From positions 70,015,712 through 70,079,711 of the forward strand of contig OY740769.1 in assembly GCA_963513935.1 (NCBI GenBank): a stretch of 64,000 nt of DNA. Reading direction: 5' to 3'. The position numbers and the translations under genes are program-made. Source of the DNA: Aphrophora alni. Lineage: Eukaryota > Arthropoda > Insecta > Hemiptera > Aphrophoridae. Shown here in pieces: positions 1 through 13,012 of this stretch. Position 1 is the first letter of the stretch; each line of letters opens with the position of its first letter. The notes under the pieces are model-generated. The model was not told the origin of the DNA and made no database searches. It saw nothing but the letters and a program-made list of their open reading frames with translations.

Positions 1-340
1 AAATCATGCAACCAGGGTTGCATACGCGATTAGGGTCTACCGCGGTAATTGTTTTTAATATACATATTTTTTTAATTGTTATGACCGGTCGCGAAAATCA
101 AAATTTTTATACTTGTAGGTCGATATGTCAGGTCGGACAACCACGGGGGTTGACAACCGCGTAATATATGGTGGCATCCACATTCCCGTAGCTAACTAAC
201 AGTGGACCAACCTATACACATATATACACACACACAACACACACTCTAATAAGAGTGGGTCTTTCAGTTGGTACATACAAGACTGAAATAAAACAACTTT
301 TACAATCTGGTCTTCTGTGTTTTATTTATTAGACTTAAGT
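1..340. other. Possible LTR-like or element-end fragment
   Basis: This stretch is richer in G+C than its surroundings. It holds a short inverted motif (caaccagggttg near position 10), a CA-rich run near 226-245, and two AATAAA or TTTATT-type signals around 286-330. The last 100 bases resemble the R/U5 part of an LTR, with a poly(A) signal followed by a GT/T-rich tail. No matching second LTR, primer-binding site or coding remnant was found nearby. It may be an element end cut by the window edge, or ordinary intergenic DNA. The call is weak. Confidence 0.2.
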
Positions 341-1604
341 TAGACGTAAGATAAATTTATATATTAAAATAAATGTACTGCAGTGATAGACAGATTGTAT
401 AGTATTTATAATGTTGTAAACTTCCAAATATTGTAAATGCAATCGAAAAATAAATGTATTTTTAAAATGTAACCAGACTTATTTCTGAAAATTTTACTCT
501 GGCATTTCATGCCAAAATATTAACTTGATAAGTATCTAAGGTGTTGCTTGTATGAAAAAAGATATTTATAATTTACAAAATTAATATTCTACGTAACAAA
601 TTATATATTACGGAAATAGACAAATTATTACGAGGTAAATCTTAAACCCCTAAAATTGCAGACTTTACGATATTGTTGTGTAAAAGCTACCACAGCTGTC
701 ATGGTCTTCTACTCTGACGTGCAATTTGTTGCGTCCAGTTGGTATGCACTGTTTTGTCTGCAAAATAAACTTTAGTATAAAACAGAATTCGTTTAAATTG
801 GTAATTGTGTAAGACACCCTTAGACCTTGAATACTACGGTTGTGAAAAAAAAAGTGGAACACTACACGAACAAAAAGTGTAGATCCAGTTAGAATGCCTC
901 GGGATTGCCACACCCCGAACTCTCTATGAGTCTTTGAGAAGGGAAGTATTAATTTCATACATGCTTAAGGGACCGATCCTTCTAAATCCTGCACAAGACG
1001 AGTTTTCATTCGGATAATGTGTGGTCAATAAAGCACTCAATTTTGTTTTCCTTGGAAAAACTTTTCAACATCGCCTTATAAAAAAAGGGAAGAAAAAATT
1101 AACCCCCCCCCCCCAGCCTTCGAGTACTCGTAGCGTTAGGCTTGACATGGTTAGAGACCTCTGAAGGATAAAAAGATCCAACCCGACATGAAAAAAAGTG
1201 AACACCCAGCAGGGCTCTTTCGGGATTGCCACGTACACACATAGCCTACATATCTGGCAACAATAATGAGGTTTCAACATTGGACCCAATTGTGGGGACA
1301 TGTAAAGTACATAGCCTAATACCACTGTACATTAATAGTTTTATGTACCACTTTTTAGGATTTGTACACTCCAAACATTTTAAACATCCATGTAGGAAAA
1401 TAAATTATGAAGCCTATTTACAGGACATTGTAGTCACTATAGCTCTCAGATATCAGTGAGTATATCACAGCTCAAATTTATGTTCCATTGAATTTGTCCT
1501 ACTAAAATTATATATTTTGACATCCCACACGCCATTTATTTTAGGGTTATTATGCAACAAGGCATGGTTAATCATGTATAACTTGTGTTAACAACTGTTG
1601 ATGG
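341..1604. other. Gene-poor stretch with small unassigned frames
   Basis: No recognised gene is present. A 97-codon minus-strand frame (958 to 665) ends with residues TKQCIPTGRNKLHVRVEDHD, preceded by a splice-acceptor-like ttattttgcag near 765, so a small exon is conceivable but unsupported. Two sites (about 896-915 and 1217-1232) share a cgggattgccac core within otherwise unlike sequence. A C12 homopolymer lies at 1103-1114. The remainder is AT-rich. Confidence 0.3.
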
Positions 1605-1706
1605 AATTTAATTGTGAATTCAAAAATGTTTTGATATTTGAAATCCGTTCAGTGGTTTTCGAGATACAAATGATTTAATAAAGGCGTGTCATCGCATTTC
1701 AATAAA
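1605..1706. repeat. MITE-like repeat block A, copy 1
   Basis: This block starts aatttaattgtgaattc and contains the phrase tccgttcagtggttttcgag, followed by gatacaaatgatttaataaagg and a cgcatttcaataaa end. A second copy with roughly 90% identity lies at 2488-2594. The first 17 bases are the inverted complement of gaattcacaattaaatt at 1791-1807, giving short terminal-inverted-repeat-like ends. No coding capacity is visible. It is most likely a non-autonomous DNA element or part of one. Confidence 0.55.
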
Positions 1707-1790
1707 ATGCAAACGCTAATGTACATGGGTTTATTAAATTGTGTATATTTTGGGAACCGTTGAACGGATGTTAACTATCTAAAAAAAAAT

Positions 1791-1872
1791 GAATTCACAA
1801 TTAAATTGTCTATAAATTGGTGTATCAGAATATTACTAGAGCGATTAATAAACCAACAAAAATAGCAGTATT
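1791..1872. repeat. MITE-like repeat block B, copy 1
   Basis: The block reads gaattcacaattaaattgtc, then a short AT-rich link and gtatcagaatattactagag, ending near a caacaaaaatagcagta phrase. Copy 2 at 2129-2220 has the same order with scattered substitutions and an about 10-base insertion. Its start is inverted relative to block A, as expected for the two ends of a short non-autonomous element. Confidence 0.5.
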
Positions 1873-2128
1873 GTCCATACATTTCTATCAGAAATGCAGC
1901 GTACAATTAACAGCTGATCAAGTCTTATTAGTACTTATACTCAACAAAAATAGTATTATACGCGTAACGTACTCAACAAAAATTGATATATATTTTTAAC
2001 CGTTTTTTGATGGATTTTTGTTTTGAAAAAATATTTGAATTCACAATAAAATTATGTATAAAATCTTTATGATTAGGCTACTTGTTGTTAGGTTAATTTG
2101 TATTTAAAACCACGATTAATTTAAATTA

Positions 2129-2220
2129 ATCACAATTAAATTTTCTATAAATCGGTACATCAGAATATTACTACAGCGATTAATAAACGTGTGTAATAAA
2201 CCAATAAAAATCGCAGTATT
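2129..2220. repeat. MITE-like repeat block B, copy 2
   Basis: This is the direct-repeat partner of the block at 1791-1872, sharing cacaattaaatt, cagaatattact and gcgattaataaa. It carries an extra cgtgtgtaat insertion. A third partial start (gaattcacaataaaatta) lies at about 2038, so the element end occurs at least three times in this kilobase. Confidence 0.5.
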
Positions 2221-2487
2221 TAGAAATCGTTTATAATTTTGAGCGATTACTATTAACGTTCATAAATAAAAAAATTATGTATATATCATTTTCAAATTTT
2301 TGTAGGTTTTTATATAGTCATATAGAATATTTTCTTAAAATTTTAACAAAATCTATAAATAATTAGACAAGGCCTATACAAGTTATAATTTGACGCTATT
2401 TTTAACCAAACCGATAGCTGTAAACGGTTGTAAATTGTTTAATTATAATAAATTATACTATTAGCATAGATCTGATAGTTTATAGCA

Positions 2488-2594
2488 AATTTAATTGTGA
2501 CTTCAAAAATGTTTTGATATTTCAAATCCGTTCGGTAGTTTTCGAGATACAAATGATTTAATAAAGGCGTATCGTCGCATTTAATTTCAATAAA
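2488..2594. repeat. MITE-like repeat block A, copy 2
   Basis: This is the direct-repeat partner of 1605-1706, in the same orientation about 0.88 kb downstream. The core tccgttcggtagttttcgag differs from copy 1 by two bases. The order A-B-(partial B)-B-A suggests either two nested copies of one element or one larger element with internal duplications. Confidence 0.5.
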
Positions 2595-4509
2595 GTTCAC
2601 AAAAAGTTTGGGTTACTTGTTAAAATTTATTTCAATGTTGTTTTGAAGAAATTAGTTTTTTCGTTGTAAAGTAATTAAATTTTATTGTATCTTGGTGGAA
2701 TTTTCACAACATGTACATATATATTTTCTTGTCATAATTATTAAATTTTGTTAATTAGTTTGAGAGAAATTATGTTTGTTTGTTGTAAATCAATTAAATT
2801 TTATTATATCCTGATGATTCCTTATTTATTGTTTCGGCTATTTTGAAGGTGTTGGTTATACTTGAAGTAAAAAAAAAGAAGAAATATGATTTTATCTATA
2901 TCTCCGTAACAGATAGAATTTACAAAAATCACACATGAAATTTCACTGATTTTAATAATAATTTTGATTTCAATCAATATATACATACTTCCTACTGATT
3001 CTGTCTCCAACATGTCAGTGCCACACTGTAGTAAGTACGGTTGTTACAAACCCGAGTATCCTAGGTGGATGTACAAAGCCTTAGTTATATCTCTCTCCAT
3101 TAACTTTCACATCTGGTCTCTCTTGATCAACTCTTGTTCTCTTACTTTGCTGACGCTATTAGAGTTTTCGAGGGCAACGGATTTTTATTTTATTATTTTA
3201 TGATTTTTTCTTCCTTTTCTTATCAAAGAAAAGTCAGTACGTTGTAGTTTTATCTTATTGATTCTACTACACTATGGACAATTGAATCAACTTAGTATAG
3301 TATTATGTTATAAATTATAACCAATACTTTAACAATTCAACTTAGATAGAAAATTCATTGATATATAATTTTTAAAGCTACTGTATATGAGAGGCTGATG
3401 TTAAACGATATATAATTATACACATGTGTAAGCTATTTATTTTCAACATAAGACACATTATATTAAAGTTCACCTCAACAGTAACAAACACAAGGAAGCT
3501 CTTGGGATAAAGTATAGTACTAACTTTCAGATTTTCAAAATAACAACTTAAATGTTTCTTTTTTTGTTATTTGTTATTTTTCCCAACATCGGTTTCTCAT
3601 CACAGTTCATAGAATCTTATGCAATTATGTATATAATATAAAAATCTCTACTCTTCTATGCTCATTTTTATTTTTCACCTAACATATGAAAAATATATAC
3701 GTAGAAGTAAATTTAAATCCGACTTTAAATAACATTTTTGAAGTATGTTTATATTTCATGGAAATCTTTGAAGTTATAAGGAGGCTTTAAAAATTAAGTA
3801 CCAGTAAAATTCAAAGAAAGTTTTAACTTTAAAACATTATATTATTGTGAACTTTTTCGATTGTGCCTTAAATTAACAACACAAAAAAAAGTTATAGTTT
3901 TCATTATTTTTTACTACATTGGCACAAATGGTTGGGAAGTCCACTTCTGATCTAACTAATTTCAATCTAAACTATCAATTTAACGGCAGTATATAAACGT
4001 TATGGAATTTATAACAATAATTATTTTATTTGAAATAGACAAATGGCAAACAAGATTAAAGTAGTAATAGTTCATATAAAAATAAATGAAAAGATTTTAT
4101 AGGAGTGTAAAATTGCTGTGCACTGAAAGCTGAGTTAAAAGTTATTATTTATACGTTACATATTGAATTTATGTTTCCTTAATAATATTGCGCATGAGAC
4201 AAATTTTATTGGAGTTAATTTCAGCTAGGGATATCGAAATTTTTAAATGTATCTACGCTTTGGTAGAGTGATTTAATAAAATATTTGGACTGAAGTCAAT
4301 GATGTTTGTCAAGTTCATAAATTCACAAACAATGATGTTATTTAATGATCTTACAAAAAAGGCTAGTTGTAGAAAGTTGGTTTAGGCCATACTAAAGGTA
4401 TTACCGTTACACATAACCACTTCGATAAAAGTATTTTTAAAAAGATTTATGATTTTTTTAAATTTTTTTTTTATTATTATTATTTTATGTTTACCGACAA
4501 CTGATGAAC

Positions 4510-4514
<5 letters not shown>

Positions 4515-4553
<39 letters not shown>
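4515..4553. repeat. (TA)n microsatellite
   Basis: About 39 bases of uninterrupted alternating T and A, preceded by aaccacaca. Confidence 0.95.
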
Positions 4554-4556
<3 letters not shown>

Positions 4557-5474
4557 ACTTAAACCCAAAATTTTATAAGTTGCGAAATTTTATTAATATT
4601 ATTAATTAAAATATAAATTTTAAAATATAATCATTTCTTGGAAGAGCTACATCACTAAACTGAAAATTTTGAGTTATAGCTGAAATAGATATTTTTCTAA
4701 TAATGCTGGATAATTACCCCTCATTTCCATCTCCAGTTGTTAAATACGACAAACTACAATTAACAAAAAAAAAAATCAACTTCTATTTTGCTATGTCAAA
4801 ACTTATTATTTCTCAGGAGAAACAATATGTTCAAATCACGTTTTTTAAATGTATTTTTTCTTCTTTTTTAAGTTTAAACCCATTTTTATGGTAGTAAAAT
4901 TGAAGTAATTTACTGTTTATTTAGCACACACACATGCCAACTCTTAAAACGGCTGAAATTCTTTTGGTACTTGCTTGTAGTTTTATAAATCAAAATACAT
5001 TGTATTGTAGTTTAAGGTTAACCAAAGTTTCATATAATACATGACTGACTCTAAATACGGATGGGTGGATACAAAGTTTTGTACAGAACCTTATAGTTTA
5101 TAGTCATTGGTGTGTAAAGATATATCTTTATAGTAACTAACCAATATAATAATGGATCAGCCTGAATTAGAAGTTAGAAGTTAGTCAAAACCAGTTAAAT
5201 GTATAACCAGGCCTAGATTTAACATTATGTCGCTCTGAGGCTAGGTATTTTATGACGGTTCATTCTTTTTCAAGACAGAATCCGAAATACACACCGCTCC
5301 GAAAAAAAAATTGAATAATAGATTATTTTACTTCGCCATGAACTACTGATTCATTGTTACAAAATATGCGTTGGTTAAATTACACTGTAAGGGTGACAAA
5401 AAGAAAACATAAACATAGTTTGGTGTACGCAAAAGCAACAGAGATAATGAGTACTAAAACATAAATCTTACTTT

Positions 5475-5497
5475 AAAAAAAAAAAAAAAAAAAAAAA
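5475..5497. repeat. Poly(A) run, A23
   Basis: Uninterrupted run of 23 A. It could be the tail of a retroposed sequence in plus orientation, but nothing recognisable lies upstream and no target-site duplication was found. Confidence 0.9.
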
Positions 5498-6059
5498 CCA
5501 AACGAAACTGACATGTTGTAAAACTAACTTGTAACTCCTGTAGAAAGTCATATCCTCATTTGCAAGATCAATTAATCCTTTAGCGAATAGGTTGTAATTT
5601 ACGTTTTTATTACTGAATAATAAGGATAGGAGTAGTGGGAGAAGGAAATAGTTTTGAGACCTAATTAATAATTAATAATTTAGCTAAACATACTATAATA
5701 CAAAAACATTTGAATTTTTTATAACAAAAACAAAACTATAATGACACCATTCACTGGTCTGGGTTAATAGCTAGTTAAATTTCAAAAGTGTGGAGAGAAC
5801 CAAAATAATTTTTTATGAATAAAACAAAATATCTTGGAATACAAGATAGAGAATGTCGGTTTAGGAAAAAAGGGAATATTAAAGTTTTTTGGGGAAAATA
5901 AACATTATTGAAAACTGAAGAAAGAAAATGCAATTTAAAGAAAAAAAGAGAAATACAAACTTTAATAGTTAAATTACTTGAAGTGGCTGTAGTTGTATTA
6001 CTGATCTGGTTAACGTCTAAGTATTTGTGAAACAAAAGCAACTCTAACGGCACCATTAC

Positions 6060-7160
6060 GCGATTGTGATACTCTTCTCTTCCGCGAAAGTAGCGGAAGG
6101 ATATTTTGTTCCTTCAGCAAGAAGATGTTACTGATCTCAATGTTAGGGACATTGTGTTGCCACTGTGCTCTCTGCTGCAATGTCTGAAAATACTCTGACT
6201 TTATATATGTCCAGCGACTTCAGATGTGTTGAATTGATTGCTGAATTAACTGTCATCGGAAGAGGCGATGCATGGCTATAGAAGAGTTAAATCTGGCTAA
6301 AGGAGCTGATATCAATAATTCCTCAATCATAAATGTCCAGATGTTTAGGCTTTTGATCGGAGGATAGTGCATACAGAGGCTGGAAGTTTAAAATTCCTTC
6401 TATTTATGGAAATAACATTTCTAATTCTTCATACGTATGATTCCGTTATCAGATAACCCTTCGAAAAGGTTATTTTCTTGACTAATTTTTGTCAGCTTTC
6501 CAAAATCACCGAATTGTGAGGAGCTTCTTCTGAACTGAAGGCCATTTAATTCCATTTTATGCCAAGGGTTTTGATAAGCATATAAAATAACATCAACACA
6601 TTTTCTTCATAAAAAACTTAGCTAAGTCTAATAATAAGTTTGTTCCTTAATCAGTGGATGAGTACAGCAGCCACGGTGCTTAACAAAACCTTTAAAAATG
6701 GTAAAAATAATTCTATGTTCTAAACTGGCCACAGCTTCCAAATGTATCGATTTAGTTGCTCGAAGACACTCGAAGAGCCATAAGTACGACTTACGAATCT
6801 GTGGTTTGCTGGATTTATTCGTATTAGTTGCAAATGGGCCTCCATATTAACTGCTACTTGTAAAAATAGTGTTTCTGTAACTAATAGAAACAGCCCAAAA
6901 TACCGCCATGGGTGGCTGGTGTACTTTGGACTTAAATTGATACATTTAATGCAGCGGTAAACTGGACTACGAATAGTGTTCTGTGCTGACAATATCCAAT
7001 ACCGTTTTTGCAAAATGGAATGAAATAACCGTGTTCAGCATGAACCTGTACACTTTTTTTAAAGATCTATGATAAATGTAATAAAATGACTGTACTTGTG
7101 TAGCATAATAGAATATTTATATAAACGAATAAAGTGGTCAAAGCATCACAGTGATGAAAG
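6060..7160 (-). pseudogene. BEL/Pao retrotransposon integrase remnant
   Basis: This is a broken piece of pol from a BEL/Pao LTR retrotransposon, read on the minus strand across several frames. In order it shows the zinc-binding start (QKRYWIL, near 7013) with IRSPVYRCIKC, where the CxxC pair is intact. Next comes the core-domain strand WLFECLRATKSIHLEAVASL (about 6781-6722), then a stretch resembling the PPSAPHFGGLWEA region of the family, and the C-terminal part with QLIQQSIQHI and LQQRAQWQHN (about 6250-6150). The usual order is kept, but stops and frameshifts are frequent and the segment holding the second catalytic Asp is not recognisable. Upstream RT/RNase H and the LTRs were not found. 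I am confident of the superfamily; exact ends are uncertain by about 50-100 bases. Confidence 0.75.
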
Positions 7161-10100
7161 TACATGATTGCTTGTTGGTAAGTAGTCGTATGTCATCTAC
7201 AAAGCTACAGTTTTAAATTTGTTTAATCCAAATTATTTTCTCAGTATTTTTTTCTTGGAATGACAAAGCGTTACATCATCTATCAACTATTGGATTTTTA
7301 CAGTTATATACAAAATTAAAATACCAAATACCAAATAATTTGAGGAGTATCAACGTTGAGCATTGATCCAAACTTGAAATATGCGACCAATTTTTAAAAA
7401 GTGTGTCACTTTTCAGGCATTTTTTCAGTGTTTAAAATATATGTATCTCGCCTTTGGAAAAAAAAAACTAGTGTTTATAAACTTAAGTGAGGTGAATGTA
7501 ACTCATTTTATATAGGACAAACACGACGTAGTTTCGGTAAACTATACCAAAAACGTATTTAAACTTTAAAAAGCAGTGTATTCTGACCACATACAAATAT
7601 CACCTACAAATATTTAGATATTGAGAACCTCAATATTTTACAAACGTTTAGGAAGAGCTACTAGATGGTCAGATTAATTGAATTGGAATTTACAATAGTT
7701 TAAAAAAAAAACTCTTCAATATCCTTAACTGGCAAGTAAAATTCACAACTAATACCATCTTCGAAAATAATAATTAAAACTGTTAGAGTGAATAAGTCAG
7801 CATGGAATCAATTGGTAACATTTCACATCAGTTCAAAAGTTTTCTTACCGGCAGTTCTTAAATCATGTTGTGATTTGGGCAATTTGTTGTTGTTTGTGTG
7901 TGTTTTACGTGTTATGATGCTGTGCTAGGAACCAAGAATAATAAAACTTTTACATGTTTTGTGATTATTGATTTATGGGTTTTGTCTACAGCGTTTTTAA
8001 AATGAGATGAATCGCAAAACAGCTTTAAGCACGTCTAAATGGAATTGGATATTTGTATGACTTTAAGAAAAACTATTGTTATTATTATAAATACAATATA
8101 TATATATATTTAAACTGTAAAACTCGCAATTAAGCTTACAGTTCGACTTTCCTTGGTTCTGTAGCCATTATTAAAAAATAAATATCAATTTGTCACAAAA
8201 AACAATAGTTTCAGCTAGACCTATTTCAACAAAAATAATAAATACAAAACTACTTGTAAAATGAATTATCATATTACCACAATTCAATGGTTTCTTCAGA
8301 TCAAACTAATTACTTGTACAAATAATATGGTATCGATGTAGAATTTTTAACGTAAATATAAACAATCATGTAGTATCAAAGTCATAGGTGGTTAAAAGTT
8401 CGATAGTTTACACAACGAATGGAGGTAGCATTTGCTAAGATCAGTTGATATGAGAATAGTTCAAATTAACTTAAAATTTCACGATGAGAAACACCACATT
8501 ATTTCTTTAAAATTTAAATTATTTCTAAAATTACAATTGAGTATGGGTACTATGATTGAGTATTAATTAATTGTACTTAAATAAAGATTAAATACTTTGG
8601 AACGACAAGACAATTTACACATATTATAATAATCTGCAAGTTAAAGCTTTTTCTCAAGAAAAATTGATTACCCCTAGAGATTAGGGGGCACTAACAGTAA
8701 GAATATCAACTTTAGAAACAAATACTTTGATGGTTCTACTTCTTTAGATGAAATATAATCTAAATAAGAGTTCCATGATATACGTTATATTTGATTACAT
8801 ACTAGACACTAATAAGAGAACTAATTTTAATATACTGCTAAGGTGAAACCAACTTTAAGAAACTTTTAGAACTTCGCCTTCCCAAAGCACCCTACAATAT
8901 GTCATTGTTAAAAAGTTTTCCCATTGTGGCCACTTGTTACAGTCTACAAGTATTTATTACGCACGACATACACTCTGTATTTCGTTTTATCTAAAACTAC
9001 ACTCACAACAAATAAACAAATATTAAAACCTCCCTTTCAATAATTTTAAAAGAAATTGCCCAAACACCGAATTGTTGACAAATTTGTACGGTATAAAAAA
9101 ATCTTTTTTTTTGAGCGTGTGTTTTTACATGAAATAAAGCACTTTCAAGAGTTAAAATTAAGTTGAATAACATACTATTTATAAGAGTGTTACGCTGTTT
9201 TATTTCCTGAAATTTTATGTACAACGATATAACTATCATGTATCTTCCTTATCAAATATATAATGCGTCTATTAGAAATACACCAACAGAAATGGGGGTA
9301 CAAAAACTTTTTTTTCAAAGAAGGAAGCTACTGCACGGGCAACAAAAATGATTGCAAAAATAATCGCTGCAAATTTTCTATCTATATTACGCACTCAATG
9401 ACAAAACCAAATGTCAATCAAAACAACTTTAAGTATTTACATCGCCCCCTCAATTTACTCGTATATTATAATTATAATATGCTCCTTGCCATAAATCTTC
9501 TAAAATTTAAAAAAATAAGTCTTTAATTAATTTGATTGTATATGACTTTCTAAGACGGTATTCTTTGTTAGTTTTGAATTTTACACCAAAAATTCTCTAA
9601 CTTTATTTGGATTTGGCTCATAAGATTTTTTGTGTTGTTTAGTATAAACTATATTTCAGAAAAAAAAAACTTATGTTGATTTTATTAAAATCGAAATCGA
9701 GGATTATTTTTAGGTAACGACAAATTTTAAGATCTTCAGTAAAAGAGGAAATGCTTCCACGTACAGTCAAAACAAGTTATTATAACAACTTCTTTCAAAA
9801 TTGTCTCCACACTTTTGAACTGTTGGCAGTGGGACATAATTGCAAAACTTACTCTTTTCTTTTGAACTCAAGATTTTTAAAATGGATATTTCAATGAAAA
9901 TGTTAACACCACAAAACTAGTTTTATACAACGTTTAAGGTAAGAAAGGAAAATAATAAAATAAATCATAATACTCATGTAGATCACAAGACAAAAAGATG
10001 GTTTTTCGATTGTATAAATTAATAGGGTACTAGTTTATGTGTGTATAGTACAAGTTTGAAATTAGTGGGATTTACTTTCTCATTACTGAAATGGAGCGCC

Positions 10101-10503
10101 ATTACCTAGTATCACTGGCAACTTGATTTAAAACCAAGTATAAATGTTTAGGATATCCATTTAGCTGAAACGTGAGTACGAATGTGTGAGAAATAAAGTT
10201 ATGTATTGCAGAACGGGTGAACTATGTCACTGCAAACCATTAACAAGTACAAATATGTTCATTAATCATAAACATAAACTTGGATATTTTTCAGACATAA
10301 GTATATTTCAAAATATACATTAGTACTTACAGTAAAAAAATGAAATAGTAAATAGGTAGAAAGTTGGTTCGCTAAGCAAAATTATGGAGACTAGAAGTAT
10401 TTATGTATAGAAATCCAGTATAATGGACTCCAGTAAATATTTAAACATTTATTAAGTTTGTTATTCATTTGATTTTTTCTTTCTTTTTTTTTTTATCAAA
10501 ACA

Positions 10504-10507
<4 letters not shown>
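7161..10507. other. Gene-poor AT-rich stretch
   Basis: No recognised gene or element. Two frames near 9003-9239 (-) and 9263-9526 (+) reach 78 and 87 codons but have no recognisable motif and biased AT-rich codons, so they are probably chance. Short (TA)n runs occur near 8095. If any RT or RNase H part of the BEL/Pao element once lay between 7.2 and 8 kb, it is no longer readable. Confidence 0.5.

Positions 10508-10557
<50 letters not shown>
10508..10557. repeat. (TA)n microsatellite
   Basis: About 50 bases of uninterrupted alternating T and A in an AT-rich context. Confidence 0.95.
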
Positions 10558-10566
<9 letters not shown>

Positions 10567-12131
10567 GTATTAAATGATTAAACATCATTGTAATTTTGGT
10601 AAATTACAAAACTTACTTTCAAAATCTCGCCAGAAACAACACGCACTCTTGTGGTGTAAAGCCTCTATGTATTTCAATGCACAATAGTAATTATTGCAAG
10701 TGACCGCCAATAGCTAATGTTACTAATTAGTTTTATTTTTCATTTATGTTTACGAAAATGTTAAAATTTTTGGTTATTGGAATTCACTCTTTTAATCAGT
10801 TTGTAAATATCTGGTCCAAAAATATTCAGTTATATAACTTGGTTATCCTTTGACCTACTTAAAACAAAATAACTAAACATTTATTTGGTTTTAAAAGAGC
10901 ACAATATTTAAATCAATTTTGAAAGACCAAATTTTAGTAATTTTTGTCTGTCCTGGACATATAAATTTTACCACTCCAAGTTAAGTCTCGTTGAATATAC
11001 GAACGTCTGAACAACTACGAACGACAACGTGATCGTTTAAAATAAAATGGAAATATCTGTGCGGAATAAATACGTTGTTCAGTTTTGACCTTAAGAAGGA
11101 TAGTTATCTCTAGTGAGGGAGAAGTGCAGTTAGAAACGGTAGAGAAACGGTAGATTATTATGTAGGCCAGAGTTATTTTGTTCTTCGTATCCTTCACCAC
11201 TAACAAAGGAGAAAAACTGTGTTTGGGAGAAGGAGTGATATAAGGGTTAAGACAGGCTAAGAATATGCTCGGTTATATGATCTTAGGAGGTCAATGGCTT
11301 GCATTAACTATTAACCTATGTATAAATAGGGGAACATTACTAACGGGCTTCCTAATATATGGTACAAACTTTAGGTGTGAGGCAGGAAAGATATATCCTC
11401 GTCAATTACTAGTAGACTGCGAGGCCATAAACTGCTATTAAAAAAGCAAGAACTGTGTGTAAATATTATCTAGAAATGGAAAAGATACCATCTCTATATC
11501 CTCTCCAAATCTTACAATTTATCAACTGTGGGACTGGAAAGTATGACATAACTGGGAGTCTCAGGAAAAAAGAAAGGAAGGCACAATAGATCTCTTTAAT
11601 AGTGAAGTTCGTTAGTAAAATATCCAAGACAACATACGCAAACGTGTACAATAAAAAATCTGTTATCTCGTATGTGAAATATTCTACAGCACAAAAGATT
11701 TTAATGAAATTTAGTATGGGGGTACGTTGAGCCCTTATTTCAAGGCGTTTTTATTTTCGGAAACTCAAAATTGATGCCTGCTGCCATAACGTAAAATTAC
11801 GATTGTCTAGAAATCGGCGATAACGATTTTGATCAATTGTGCTCCAAAATGGCCTGTAAGGACCCAAATAAAACGAATTGATCGCTATTTCTTCAACAAT
11901 TCAGGCTCTTGAAGTATTATTAAAAACCTAACCAAGTTGCTGGGCTTACTTGTCCATGGTACTTACTCAGCCGATTCATACAAACAACACCTCAAAAAGT
12001 AATAACCAAAAGTTGGTAATTAGGGAAACTTTGATTAAAACAGTAATTACACAGAATTTCTAAGCCTCATAATCTTGTATATCATTATTTACTTGACATC
12101 TTCTATACCTAATAGATGTCTATTCATTAAA
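10558..12131. other. Gene-poor stretch, slightly richer in G+C at 11.0-11.9 kb
   Basis: Between about 11,000 and 11,930 the base composition is more balanced than its neighbours, which can mark decayed mobile-element or exon sequence. Minus-strand frames of 63 codons (11,206-11,015) and 61 codons (11,651-11,466) show no family motif I recognise. No splice-consistent gene model could be built. Confidence 0.4.
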
Positions 12132-12190
12132 AAGTCTACACTCGCTTCGCTCGTGCTAGTGTCTCGGTCCTGGCGAGTCTCGTCATCACT
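12132..12190. other. Isolated GC-rich segment with ctcgcttcgctcg motif
   Basis: About 59 bases with roughly 50% G+C and many CpG steps in a region near 30%. It contains actcgcttcgctcgtgctag and ggcgagtctcgtcatc. Such patches are often pieces of short non-autonomous elements, but no terminal repeats or second copy were seen in this window. It is followed by T-rich DNA with irregular aggtta motifs that are not a regular telomeric TTAGG array. Confidence 0.35.
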
Positions 12191-12973
12191 TTTTTATGAG
12201 ATCTTTATAGTTATCTTTCAAGAGTGGTTTTTAGGTTAGTTTAGGTTATCTTTTGGTTTAGGTCATAAATTATTACATTTTATGAAAATAGTTTGTGAAT
12301 ATTTCAACATATTTAAAGTATCATTCACGTAACTCATAAATAAATATTTTCAGGAAGCTTTTAATATATTTGTTTGGACATGTGCGTCGATTAGTTAAGT
12401 ATCTGTTTCCATATGGCATTTTTATATTATGAGGATGAAAACCACTGCTTTAAGCTGAAGTATATAAAACCAGCCATTGTTTTCACAAAGGGTTGTTTTA
12501 TTAAGAATAAATCATCCTGATAACTCTTAAAATAAATACTCCCCACGTATTTGAAGCTATGTAATAACACAGATGTTTTTGTTTTACCGTGGTTAAATGT
12601 TTTCAAGTTTCTTAACTTCATAAAGAAAGCATTATTTTTATTTTTTCACGGAATGTACTTTTAAAATTAAAAAGCATCGTTTGTATAACTTGATTACAAA
12701 TAGTGGTAACACACATTTTGTGTGTGTTGTAAATAGTCATAACGTAGTTGTGTTAAATGAAATATCCTACTGCGCATTCACATTAAAGAATGTTTTGTTT
12801 TTTAAATAATTACGAAAAGAAAATATCATTATTTTTAAATTTTCTAAGTTGATAAATAACAGTAAACATTTTAAAATCCTAGCCAAATAGTTAAAGACTA
12901 CTTTTAAAATCTCTTTTATAAAATTTGTATGGACATAAAAAAAAAATATAAATGAAGAAATATATTTCAGTAG

Positions 12974-12977
<4 letters not shown>

Positions 12978-13009
<32 letters not shown>
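12978..13009. repeat. (TA)n microsatellite
   Basis: About 32 bases of alternating T and A following tagacaaa. Confidence 0.9.

Positions 13010-13012
<3 letters not shown>

Larger units (their letters stand above)
2595..6059. other. Gene-poor AT-rich stretch
   Basis: No recognised coding sequence, RNA gene or element was found. Open frames here, such as one at 2964-3203 (+) and one at 6056-5775 (-), are short and show no family motif. The sequence contains a (TA)n tract at 4515-4553 and an A23 run at 5475-5497. The part adjoining 6060 may contain the decayed 3' end of the BEL/Pao element described next, but no LTR could be recognised. Confidence 0.5.

Noticed and set aside
665..958. 97-codon minus-strand frame as a gene
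   Set aside because: No family motif, no promoter or conserved context. Only its last third looks exon-like, and that is not enough to call a gene.
12225..12265. Aggtta-rich sequence as an internal telomeric (TTAGG)n array
   Set aside because: The words are irregularly spaced and mixed with other sequence; there is no run of perfect TTAGG units.
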